A stretch of DNA of 55,968 bases from Halonatronomonas sp051745085. GTDB lineage: Bacteria > Bacillota > Halanaerobiia > Halanaerobiales > Halarsenatibacteraceae. Made by a program: the position numbers and the translations under genes. Of the stretch, positions 1 through 6,408 are shown in pieces. The notes below the pieces were generated by a model. It saw only the letters and a list, made by a program, of their open reading frames with translations, was not told the origin of the DNA and made no database searches. Position 1 is the stretch's first letter. Each line of letters begins with the position of its first letter. The stretch covers positions 1 to 55,968 of the forward strand of contig JBNJDR010000007.1 in assembly GCA_051745085.1 (NCBI GenBank). Reading direction: 5' to 3'.

Positions 1-6
1 CTCCTT
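1..6 (-). rRNA. Possible first bases of 16S rRNA, cut by the window edge
   Basis: Read on the minus strand the window ends in a run of T followed by AAGGAG. Many Firmicute 16S genes begin with similar bases immediately before AGTTTGATCCTGG. Two tandem strong promoters and a leader typical of rRNA operons lie directly upstream. The diagnostic 16S sequence itself is outside the window, so this is an inference from context. Confidence 0.3.
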
Positions 7-133
7 AAAAAAAGTTCGATCTAGCTTGTTCGCTAAACTTCGATGTTCCGCCTGTTTATCTTGGCTTGTCTTTTGCTATCCATTTTTCAAGGTTCTTTTT
101 CTTACTTTATAACTATATTTTTTTAAATGCGAC
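7..133 (-). other. Probable rRNA operon leader
   Basis: This stretch follows the tandem promoters and has no coding potential. On the minus strand it contains ACCTTGAAAA, a string common in Firmicute pre-rRNA leaders and spacers. Near the end is an imperfect inverted repeat (arms near 8-13 and 31-36 plus an inner TAGC/GCTA pair) that runs into seven Ts. It could be part of an RNase III processing stem or an antitermination structure. A true terminator is less likely, given its position between a strong promoter and the presumed 16S start. Confidence 0.45.
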
Positions 134-140
134 GATTATT

Positions 141-169
141 ATAATATCATCATTTAACTCAATCGTCAA
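141..169 (-). promoter_or_regulatory. Sigma-A promoter P2, proximal, of the presumed rRNA operon
   Basis: On the minus strand TTGACG (164-169) and TATTAT (141-146) are separated by 17 bases. The -10 box is preceded by TGA, giving an extended -10. It fires leftward, out of the window, away from mnmA. It shares the ATGATA(T/G)TAT context and the downstream GTCGC with promoter P1. Confidence 0.75.
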
Positions 170-227
170 GGATTAATTTGATTTTTTTCAAATAAAAAAT
201 GCGCAAATGTTTACTGCGACATTTAAT

Positions 228-256
228 ATACTATCATTATATTTAGTTACTGTCAA
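228..256 (-). promoter_or_regulatory. Sigma-A promoter P1, distal, of the presumed rRNA operon
   Basis: On the minus strand a consensus TTGACA (251-256), a 17-base spacer and TAGTAT (228-233) form a strong promoter with an extended TGA before the -10 box. It lies 87 bases upstream of P2 in the same direction. Tandem promoters of this strength and spacing are typical of rRNA operons. Confidence 0.75.
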
Positions 257-285
257 GGATTAAATTAAAAATAACTTTATTTGTT

Positions 286-1374
286 TCATTTCATAACTTC
301 ATCTATTTCTCCGCCGCCGACTACAATATCTTCTTGATAAAAAACAGCAGACTGACCTGGAGTAACAGCTTCACAAGCTTCTGTAAAATTAACCTTAACC
401 CTATGTGGATAATTTTCATTAGAATCAGGAAGCGCAAAACCAGTAACAGGATCAGAATTGTATCTGATTTGAATTTTTACTTTCATTTTATCTTCAAGGT
501 TATCAATAGAAATCCAATTCGGTTGATTCACATAAAGTCCTTGAGAGTATAAAAATTTTCTAGGTCCTACCACTAAAGCATTGCTTTCAGATTTAATGTC
601 TACAACGTAAACTGGATGATTAAATGAAATCCCTAATCCCCGTCTTTGACCAATAGTATACCTATGAAGTCCCTCATGTTGGCCAATAACTTTTCCATCT
701 ATATAATAAATAGGACCTGGATGACTGGTTTCCGGGTAATTACTTTCTAAGAAACGCTGGTAATTATCATCGGGTACAAAGCATAATTCCTGACTATCAG
801 GTTTATTAAAAATCCTTAAACCGTATGATTTAGCCATATTTCTTACAGTTTCTTTTTCATAATCACCTAAAGGAAATAAAGTATTAGCTAATTGATCCTG
901 AGTTAAATTGTATAACATATAGGTTTGATCTTTGCTCTCGTCTGCCGGTCTTTTAAGCAAATAACGATCATCATTTTTTTCTATCCGGGCATAATGCCCG
1001 GTTGCTAAATATTCGCAACCAATCTCTCGAGCTTTGTGCAATAAAGCTTTAAACTTAATTTCTTTATTACAAACAATACATGGATTAGGAGTCCTTCCTA
1101 AACTATATTCCTCCACAAAATCATCGATTACTTTATCTTGAAAAACTTCCTTGAAGTTTAGAGTATAATGAGGAATATCAAGCTTAGCAGCAACTCTTTT
1201 CGCATCTTCAATAGAAGAAAGAGAGCAACACCCACCTTCTTCTTCACTTCTTTGCTCGTAATCTGGAAAAACCTCCATAGTAGCGCCTATAACTTCATAG
1301 CCAGATTCAACAAGCAAAGCTGCGGCTACTGAACTATCAACCCCTCCACTCATTGCCATTAAAACTCTACTCAT
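286..1374 (-). CDS. mnmA: tRNA-specific 2-thiouridylase MnmA
   Basis: MnmA adenylates U34 of Lys, Glu and Gln tRNAs and inserts sulfur passed from a cysteine desulfurase, giving 2-thiouridine. The protein begins with a PP-loop, SGGVDSS, for ATP. It has the catalytic cysteine in TPNPCIVCN, the motif ATGHYAR, and the second active cysteine in ELCFVPD. About 362 residues is normal. The reading frame extends upstream to 1437, but those residues do not belong to the family. ATG 1374, one base after the nifU stop and about 13 bases behind AAGGAG, is the likely start. It is the last gene of the iscR-iscS-nifU-mnmA operon, which supplies its sulfur donor. Confidence 0.96.
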   Translation of the reverse strand: MSRVLMAMSGGVDSSVAAALLVESGYEVIGATMEVFPDYEQRSEEEGGCCSLSSIEDAKRVAAKLDIPHYTLNFKEVFQDKVIDDFVEEYSLGRTPNPCIVCNKEIKFKALLHKAREIGCEYLATGHYARIEKNDDRYLLKRPADESKDQTYMLYNLTQDQLANTLFPLGDYEKETVRNMAKSYGLRIFNKPDSQELCFVPDDNYQRFLESNYPETSHPGPIYYIDGKVIGQHEGLHRYTIGQRRGLGISFNHPVYVVDIKSESNALVVGPRKFLYSQGLYVNQPNWISIDNLEDKMKVKIQIRYNSDPVTGFALPDSNENYPHRVKVNFTEACEAVTPGQSAVFYQEDIVVGGGEIDEVMK

Positions 1375-1375
1375 T

Positions 1376-1771
1376 TTATTGATTTTGCTCCTTATCTTCT
1401 TGAAATTCCTCGGGGTTTCTATATTTATTAATCGCATTTTGAATCGCGTCTGCTGCTAGATTAGAACAGTGCATTTTAGCAGGAGGCAATCCATCCAAAG
1501 CTTCAGCAACTTGGTCCTTACTAACTTTAAGAGCATCATCTAAAGTTTTACCCTTAACAAGTTCCGTTACCATACTACTTGTTGCCACTGCAGCCCCGCA
1601 GCCAAAAGTAGAAAACTTTATATCTTCAATCACTTCTTCCTCTATCTTTAAATAAACTCTAATAATATCTCCACATGTAGGGTTACCTACCTCACCTATT
1701 ACATCAGCATCTTCCATTTTACCAACATTTCTAGGGTTCTGGAAGTGATCCATTACTTTATCTGAATACAT
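1376..1771 (-). CDS. nifU: Fe-S cluster assembly scaffold NifU/IscU
   Basis: This is a scaffold on which the neighbouring cysteine desulfurase builds transient [2Fe-2S] or [4Fe-4S] clusters before transfer to apoproteins. At 131 residues it is the single-domain IscU type, not the three-domain NifU of nitrogen fixers. The three ligand cysteines are visible in GNPTCGD, FGCGAAVA and KMHCSN. A strong AGGAG precedes the ATG. It sits 32 bases after iscS and touches mnmA. The Bacillus version of this cluster has no scaffold gene at this place. Confidence 0.95.
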   Translation of the reverse strand: MYSDKVMDHFQNPRNVGKMEDADVIGEVGNPTCGDIIRVYLKIEEEVIEDIKFSTFGCGAAVATSSMVTELVKGKTLDDALKVSKDQVAEALDGLPPAKMHCSNLAADAIQNAINKYRNPEEFQEDKEQNQ

Positions 1772-1803
1772 AATTTTATCATCTCCTAATGATTAACTTT
1801 AAA

Positions 1804-2979
1804 TTATTCTCCTTCATATAAAGGAGACATATCTCTAATCCTCTGAATAACACCGGGTATCTTTTCTAATAAATAATCCACTTCTTCTTCAGTAGTAGAA
1901 TACCCCATGCTAATTCTCAATGAACCATGGGCTACTTCATGACTTAAACCCAACGCCAATAATACATGAGAAGGATCTAATGAACCTGAGGTACATGCTG
2001 AGCCACTAGAAGCAGCTATTCCTAAGAAATCAAGATTTAAGAGGATTGACTCACCCTCCACATAACGAAAACAAAAATTAATATTATTAGGAAGCCTCCT
2101 ATCATCCTTTGGGCCATTCAAAATGACTTTACTCATATTGGACATAATCGTATTGATAATTTTATCTCTATATTTAGTCAGACGCGCTCTCTTTTCTGGA
2201 AGCCGTTCCAAAGCTAATTCAGCAGCTTTGCCAAAACCGACTATACCAGGCACATTTTCTGTCCCGCCTCTTCTTTTCCTTTCTTGAGCTCCCCCGTTCA
2301 TTTGAGGGATCAATTTGGTACCTTTTCTAACATATAAGGCACCTACACCTTTAGGGCCATTCAATTTATGAGAAGAAAGTGATAACAGATCTACCCCTAA
2401 TTCATTAACATCAACTTCTATTTGACCTGGAGCTTGAACCGCGTCTGTATGGAAATAAATGCCCTCTTCTTTAGCAACTGCAGTCAATTCAGGAATAGGC
2501 TGAATAGTACCAATTTCATTATTAGCCAACATAATTGATATTAATACTGTATCAGATCTTATTGCATCTTTTAAATCTTCCACTCTAACAAAACCATTTT
2601 CATCTACAGGCAAATAAGTAACATCATAATCTAAGTGTTTTTCCATAAATTCACAGGTATGAAGTACTGCATGATGTTCTATTTGAGAAGTAATAATATG
2701 CCGACCTTTATCTTTCATAGCCATAGCAACGCCCTTAATGGCTAGATTATCAGATTCCGTTCCGCCTCCTGTAAATATTATTTCTCGTCTATCATCAGCA
2801 TTTATTAAATTCTGTACATTTTCCCGTGCTTGCAAAACTGCTTGCTCAGCTTTTTGTCCTTCTTGATAAATACTAGAAGGATTACCAAATTTATCAGTAA
2901 AAAAGGGGTCCATTTCTGCCGCCACTTCTGGATCAACAGGTGTAGTCGCAGCATAATCAAAATAATATCGTTGACTCAT
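1804..2979 (-). CDS. iscS: Cysteine desulfurase, IscS/NifS class
   Basis: A pyridoxal-phosphate enzyme of 391 residues that removes sulfur from cysteine as a protein-bound persulfide. The PLP lysine is in SSHKLNGPKGVG, and the persulfide cysteine is in SSGSACTSGS within the flexible loop typical of group I desulfurases. The start is supported by AGAGGTGAT before ATG. It lies between iscR and nifU, so it should feed both the NifU scaffold and MnmA. The symbol nifS would be equally acceptable. Confidence 0.96.
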   Translation of the reverse strand: MSQRYYFDYAATTPVDPEVAAEMDPFFTDKFGNPSSIYQEGQKAEQAVLQARENVQNLINADDRREIIFTGGGTESDNLAIKGVAMAMKDKGRHIITSQIEHHAVLHTCEFMEKHLDYDVTYLPVDENGFVRVEDLKDAIRSDTVLISIMLANNEIGTIQPIPELTAVAKEEGIYFHTDAVQAPGQIEVDVNELGVDLLSLSSHKLNGPKGVGALYVRKGTKLIPQMNGGAQERKRRGGTENVPGIVGFGKAAELALERLPEKRARLTKYRDKIINTIMSNMSKVILNGPKDDRRLPNNINFCFRYVEGESILLNLDFLGIAASSGSACTSGSLDPSHVLLALGLSHEVAHGSLRISMGYSTTEEEVDYLLEKIPGVIQRIRDMSPLYEGE

Positions 2980-3005
2980 TATATCACCTCTTATATATTA
3001 AGAAA

Positions 3006-3428
3006 CTAATTCTTTTTTAATTTTTCTGCCTTCTTTGCTAAATCAGCTAAGGAATGAGAATCAAGCACCTCTTCAATTTGTTCACTTAAGACATTCCATA
3101 AATCATGAGATGCACATTCATCACTATGCTCGCATTTATAATCTTCTTGAACGCAATTTACTGGACTCACAGGTCCTTCTAAAACTCTAAAAATATCTCC
3201 AGCAGTAATGTCCTCAGGTTTACGATTTAAAAGATAGCCGCCATGAGCACCTCTAACACTTGCTACAAGCCCAGATTTTCTTAAGCTAGCAAATAATTGT
3301 TCTAAATATTGTTCTGAAATATTTTCTCTTTCTGCAATTACTCTTAGGGGAATAGCTTTATCATCTTGATGTGACGCCAGGTCAACCATTGCCCTCAATC
3401 CGTATCTACCTCTGGTTGAAATTTTCAT
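3006..3428 (-). CDS. iscR: Rrf2-family regulator, IscR-like
   Basis: A 140-residue winged-helix regulator that is first in the Fe-S operon and probably represses it. The N-terminus, starting MKISTRGRYGLRAM, is the Rrf2 DNA-binding domain. Around residues 92-106 three cysteines, in NCVQ, KCEH and ECAS, match the Fe-S ligand arrangement of IscR. The Bacillus protein at this syntenic place, CymR, lacks such cysteines and senses cysteine metabolism instead. I therefore favour Fe-S sensing here. A promoter and a possible operator lie just upstream. Confidence 0.9.
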   Translation of the reverse strand: MKISTRGRYGLRAMVDLASHQDDKAIPLRVIAERENISEQYLEQLFASLRKSGLVASVRGAHGGYLLNRKPEDITAGDIFRVLEGPVSPVNCVQEDYKCEHSDECASHDLWNVLSEQIEEVLDSHSLADLAKKAEKLKKN

Positions 3429-3444
3429 TAATATACACCATCCT

Positions 3445-3469
3445 ATACTTGAGTTCTATCCTCGGAATA
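3445..3469 (-). promoter_or_regulatory. Possible IscR-type operator at the iscR start site
   Basis: The half-site ATACTTGAGT (3445-3454) is one change from the left half of the E. coli type 1 IscR site. It is followed at the expected distance by a degenerate right half containing TCGG. The site spans the predicted transcription start, where a repressor would block RNA polymerase. The right half is weak, so this is a suggestion only. Confidence 0.35.
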
Positions 3470-3498
3470 ATTTTACCATACCATATTTATGCTGTCAA
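3470..3498 (-). promoter_or_regulatory. Promoter of the iscR-iscS-nifU-mnmA operon
   Basis: TTGACA (3493-3498), 17 bases and TAAAAT (3470-3475) on the minus strand. The -35 box overlaps the stop codon end of the upstream YigZ-family gene. The predicted start is near 3463, about 35 bases before the iscR ATG. Confidence 0.75.
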
Positions 3499-4160
3499 CT
3501 TTCTTTATAATATAACTCTTTTTTTTGTAATTCTACTTTAGCAGAAGTTTTTTCTTTAACCACTTTTTCAAGAAAATCAACTAGTTTCTCTGAAGTTTCT
3601 GCTTTTACCAAAAAACCATCTTTATAGTGAGTAGTATTTAAAATGGTAGCCTCAATCTTTTCTAATTGGCCTAAGACTGTACCCAGGTGACTATAAGGGC
3701 CTTTCAAATTGATTTTCATATATAGAGATAACTTTTTTTTGCCAGCAGCTTTTAACGCCATGTCGGCTGATCCTCCATATGCTCTAATTAGACCCCCTAT
3801 GCCTAATTTAGTACCTCCAAAATATCGAGTTACTACTACGACGGTATTTATTAAATCATGCCCCAAAATCTGTTTTAAAACCGGGAGCCCGGAGGAACCA
3901 CCTGGCTCACCATCGTCATCAGCATATTCTATAATGTTATTATTTTCATACACTCTATACGCATTAACATTATGTGAAGCATCAGAATGTTTAACTTTAA
4001 TGCTTTGAATAAAATTTTCTGCCTCATTTTTATTTTTACAATTTCCGGCAGTTGCATAAAATCGACTATTTTTAACTTTATTAAAAATTTCTTTAGGCCT
4101 GATCACTGTAAAATATTCGGGTATTTTATCCAGATGTGTCACCTCCAGCTTTATTTTCAA
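3495..4160 (-). CDS. YigZ/IMPACT family protein
   Basis: A conserved protein of about 210-220 residues related to YigZ of E. coli and YvyE of Bacillus, whose biochemical role is not settled. The IMPACT N-terminal domain signature is clear: DDGEPGGSSGLPVL followed by VVVTRYFGGTKLGIGGL and RAYGG. The start is uncertain. TTG 4160 overlaps rarA by 35 bases and has no good ribosome site. A perfect GGAGGTGA lies inside the end of rarA at 4141-4148 and points to CTG at 4133, which would also give the usual family N-terminus. It is probably translationally coupled to rarA. Confidence 0.88.
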   Translation of the reverse strand: MKIKLEVTHLDKIPEYFTVIRPKEIFNKVKNSRFYATAGNCKNKNEAENFIQSIKVKHSDASHNVNAYRVYENNNIIEYADDDGEPGGSSGLPVLKQILGHDLINTVVVVTRYFGGTKLGIGGLIRAYGGSADMALKAAGKKKLSLYMKINLKGPYSHLGTVLGQLEKIEATILNTTHYKDGFLVKAETSEKLVDFLEKVVKEKTSAKVELQKKELYYKES

Positions 4161-5460
4161 GGTGCTCTAGAAAATTTTTAACTTTCTTCTCCCTACCCTG
4201 ACCATCAGGTTCATAAAATTTTTGATCTTTATATTTCTGCGGCAAATAATTTTGTTTAACATAATTAAACTCATAATCATGAGGATATTTATAGTTATCT
4301 CCATGGCCAAGGTCCTCAGCACCTGAATAGTGAGTATCTCTTAAGTGAACTGGAACTTCAGAGGTGTCACTTTTTTTAACAAAATTCATAGCATTATCTA
4401 TAGCTTCAATAACAGAATTACTTTTCGGAGAAGTCGCCAGGTAAAGTACTGCTTCGGCAAGAGGAATTCTTGCTTCTGGCATCCCAATATATTCTAAAGC
4501 TCTAGCAGCAGAGACAGCCACGGTCAATGCTTTAGGATCAGCCATTCCTATATCTTCAGCGGAATGCACAATTATTCTTCGGGCAATAAACATGGGATCT
4601 TCTCCTGCTTCTAGCATTAACGCAAGCCAATAAATTGCTGCGTCAGGGTCAGAACCTCTAATACTTTTTATGAAAGCTGAAATTACATCGTAATGACGAT
4701 CACCATTTTTGTCATACTTAACAATTTTATCTTGTAAACTTTCTGCTATAACATCTTTAGTCAGGATTATCTCGCCTTGTTGATTGGTTGGACTAGAATG
4801 AGCGGCAATTTCTAATGCATTAAGGGCAATTCTAGCATCTCCACCCGCACGGGAAGCTAAATAATCGAGACTATCATTTTTTATTGAAATATTCAAACTA
4901 CCAAGACCTCGTTCTTTATCATTAATCGCTCTCTTGATAATATTAATTATATCCTCTTTTTCTAATGGATTTAACTTAAAAACTCGACTTCTAGACAGGA
5001 GAGGTTTGTTTACTTCAAAATAAGGATTTTCTGTGGTAGCACCGATCATTATTATATACCCTTCTTCTACAGAAGGTAACAAGGCATCTTGTTGGGCCTT
5101 ATTAAATCGATGAATCTCATCTATGAACAATATAGTTTGTTGTTGATATAATTTTAAATTGTTTTTACCTTCAGAAATTACTTCTCTTAAATCTTTAACT
5201 CCTGAAGTTACGGCATTCAACTTAATAAATTTAGATTCAGTAATATCAGCAATGATTTTAGCTAAACTGGTTTTTCCAGTTCCAGGGGGACCGAATAAAA
5301 TTAATGATTGAAGACGATCAGCCTCAATCATCCTTCTTAATAATTTGCCTTCTCCTACAATATGTTCCTGACCATGTAATTCTGAAAATCTGTTGGGACG
5401 CATTCTAAAAGCAAGGGGTTTATTCTTGTTATTTTGTTCATTATTAGAAAATAAATCCAT
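4126..5460 (-). CDS. rarA: Replication-associated recombination AAA+ ATPase RarA (MgsA)
   Basis: RarA is a clamp-loader-like AAA+ ATPase acting at stalled replication forks and in recombination. At 444 residues it has Walker A GPPGTGKT at 57-64, Walker B LFIDEIHRFNKAQ and sensor 1 GATTENPYFE. It ends with the tetramerisation domain containing GMPEARIPLAEAVLYLA. The ATG is preceded by AGGAG. Synteny with Bacillus, where rarA lies between the 6S RNA and cymR, supports the call. Its 3' end carries the ribosome site of the following YigZ-family gene. Confidence 0.96.
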   Translation of the reverse strand: MDLFSNNEQNNKNKPLAFRMRPNRFSELHGQEHIVGEGKLLRRMIEADRLQSLILFGPPGTGKTSLAKIIADITESKFIKLNAVTSGVKDLREVISEGKNNLKLYQQQTILFIDEIHRFNKAQQDALLPSVEEGYIIMIGATTENPYFEVNKPLLSRSRVFKLNPLEKEDIINIIKRAINDKERGLGSLNISIKNDSLDYLASRAGGDARIALNALEIAAHSSPTNQQGEIILTKDVIAESLQDKIVKYDKNGDRHYDVISAFIKSIRGSDPDAAIYWLALMLEAGEDPMFIARRIIVHSAEDIGMADPKALTVAVSAARALEYIGMPEARIPLAEAVLYLATSPKSNSVIEAIDNAMNFVKKSDTSEVPVHLRDTHYSGAEDLGHGDNYKYPHDYEFNYVKQNYLPQKYKDQKFYEPDGQGREKKVKNFLEHLENKAGGDTSG

Positions 5461-5465
5461 TATAT

Positions 5466-6059
5466 TTAGCTCCTATATTGACTACAATCAATTGTATTTT
5501 TTTCAGTAATAATATAATCAACAGGTATATCATATTTATTTATCGGCACACTGGATATTAAAAATCTAGAATAACTGAAACCTAACTTAATCGGACCACT
5601 ACCATTAAAATCAACTTTATCTAAAAACCTATCGTAAAATCCTCCGCCATACCCAATTCTATAGCCAGTTTTTGAAAAGAGCAATCCTGGGACTACAACC
5701 AAATCTAACTTTGCAGGTTTTATAGACTTACCATCATTCCTGGGTTCTAAAATTCCGTAATTGCCTTCAACTAAATCTTGATTGAAATCTTTAATCATGA
5801 TTGCTTGCATTTCCTTGGTTTTCTTATTTGTTAATGGCACGTAGACATTTTTATTATCATTTATTAACTTCTTAATTAAAGAATGAGTTCTCACTTCATT
5901 TTTATAAGATACATAAATAAAAATATCTTTAAAATCATGATAACATTTCATAGATAAAAAATTATCTACAATCTGTTCACTCAATTCTGAAACCAAGTTT
6001 TTACTCATAGAACCGCGTATTTTTAAGAATTTATCCCGTAAATGATTTTTATTTATCAT
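5466..6059 (-). CDS. 5-formyltetrahydrofolate cyclo-ligase
   Basis: This enzyme converts 5-formyl-THF to 5,10-methenyl-THF using ATP, recovering a storage or inhibitory folate. The family signature GYGGGFYDRF and the upstream VVVPGLLFSK are present. The frame is open to 6131, but the first 24 residues are not family-like. ATG 6059 follows AAGGTGA at good distance, giving 198 codons. It is the first gene downstream of the 6S RNA, the same arrangement as ssrS-ygfA in E. coli. Transcription may come partly from read-through of the 6S terminator. Confidence 0.92.
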   Translation of the reverse strand: MINKNHLRDKFLKIRGSMSKNLVSELSEQIVDNFLSMKCYHDFKDIFIYVSYKNEVRTHSLIKKLINDNKNVYVPLTNKKTKEMQAIMIKDFNQDLVEGNYGILEPRNDGKSIKPAKLDLVVVPGLLFSKTGYRIGYGGGFYDRFLDKVDFNGSGPIKLGFSYSRFLISSVPINKYDIPVDYIITEKNTIDCSQYRS

Positions 6060-6133
6060 TTTATTCACCTTGTTTAATGATATCAAATTGAAAGACTTAT
6101 TGCAAAATGGACTAAATTGGAAAATTAACAAAC

Positions 6134-6164
6134 AAAAAAACTGATCGGATTAATCCCAATCAGT
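6134..6164 (-). terminator. Terminator after the 6S RNA
   Basis: On the minus strand a hairpin with arms ACTGATTGGGAT and ATCCGATCAGT is followed by seven Ts. It lies about ten bases beyond the closing stem of the 6S RNA and before the cyclo-ligase gene. Confidence 0.8.
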
Positions 6165-6170
6165 TAATGT

Positions 6171-6360
6171 AAGTGTTCCGCCATGCCGTGTGGTATTTTG
6201 AATTTTGATCCCTGTCTACCAGGTGGGTGCCCTCCTGCCCGGTTTACAAGTCCATCTAAGGCATTTGTGCTGCGAGCAGAGTCCAGGCTCCCTGTGTCAA
6301 AGTGTTGGTCAAAATTTTTGATCCATCACGAACATGGCAGAACATATAGCTTTATTTTCT
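6171..6360 (-). ncRNA. ssrS: 6S RNA, regulator of RNA polymerase
   Basis: 6S RNA mimics an open promoter and sequesters the housekeeping RNA polymerase holoenzyme. Evidence seen: a 12-bp closing stem pairs TGTTCTGCCATG (6333-6344) with CATGGCGGAACA (6174-6185). A second helix pairs ATTTTGA near the 5' side with TCAAAAT near the 3' side. A consensus promoter starts transcription at about 6360 and a terminator follows. The length of about 190 bases is typical. The locus agrees with both known contexts: next to aspS and rarA as in Bacillus, and upstream of 5-formyl-THF cyclo-ligase as in Proteobacteria. No open reading frame here is credible. Confidence 0.85.
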
Positions 6361-6366
6361 TTATTT

Positions 6367-6395
6367 ATAATACCATAAATGTTCATTATATGCAA
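6367..6395 (-). promoter_or_regulatory. 6S RNA promoter
   Basis: TTGCAT (6390-6395), a 17-base spacer and TATTAT (6367-6372) on the minus strand, starting 14 bases after the aspS stop. The predicted start is near 6360, about 16 bases before the closing stem. Confidence 0.75.
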
Positions 6396-6408
6396 GGCTA
6401 TACATAGT

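Noticed and set aside
8..36. Inverted repeat followed by seven Ts, first read as an intrinsic terminator
   Set aside because: The arms are interrupted and it lies between strong promoters and the presumed 16S start. A processing or leader structure is more plausible.
35..280. Repeated string TGTCAAGGATTAA, which occurs twice and could be taken as a DNA repeat
   Set aside because: It is explained by the two similar -35 boxes (TTGAC) and their upstream bases in tandem promoters.
6183..6407. Plus-strand open frame of 74 codons opposite the 6S RNA
   Set aside because: It lies wholly over a structured RNA gene and its promoter, starts without a ribosome site and gives a low-complexity peptide.
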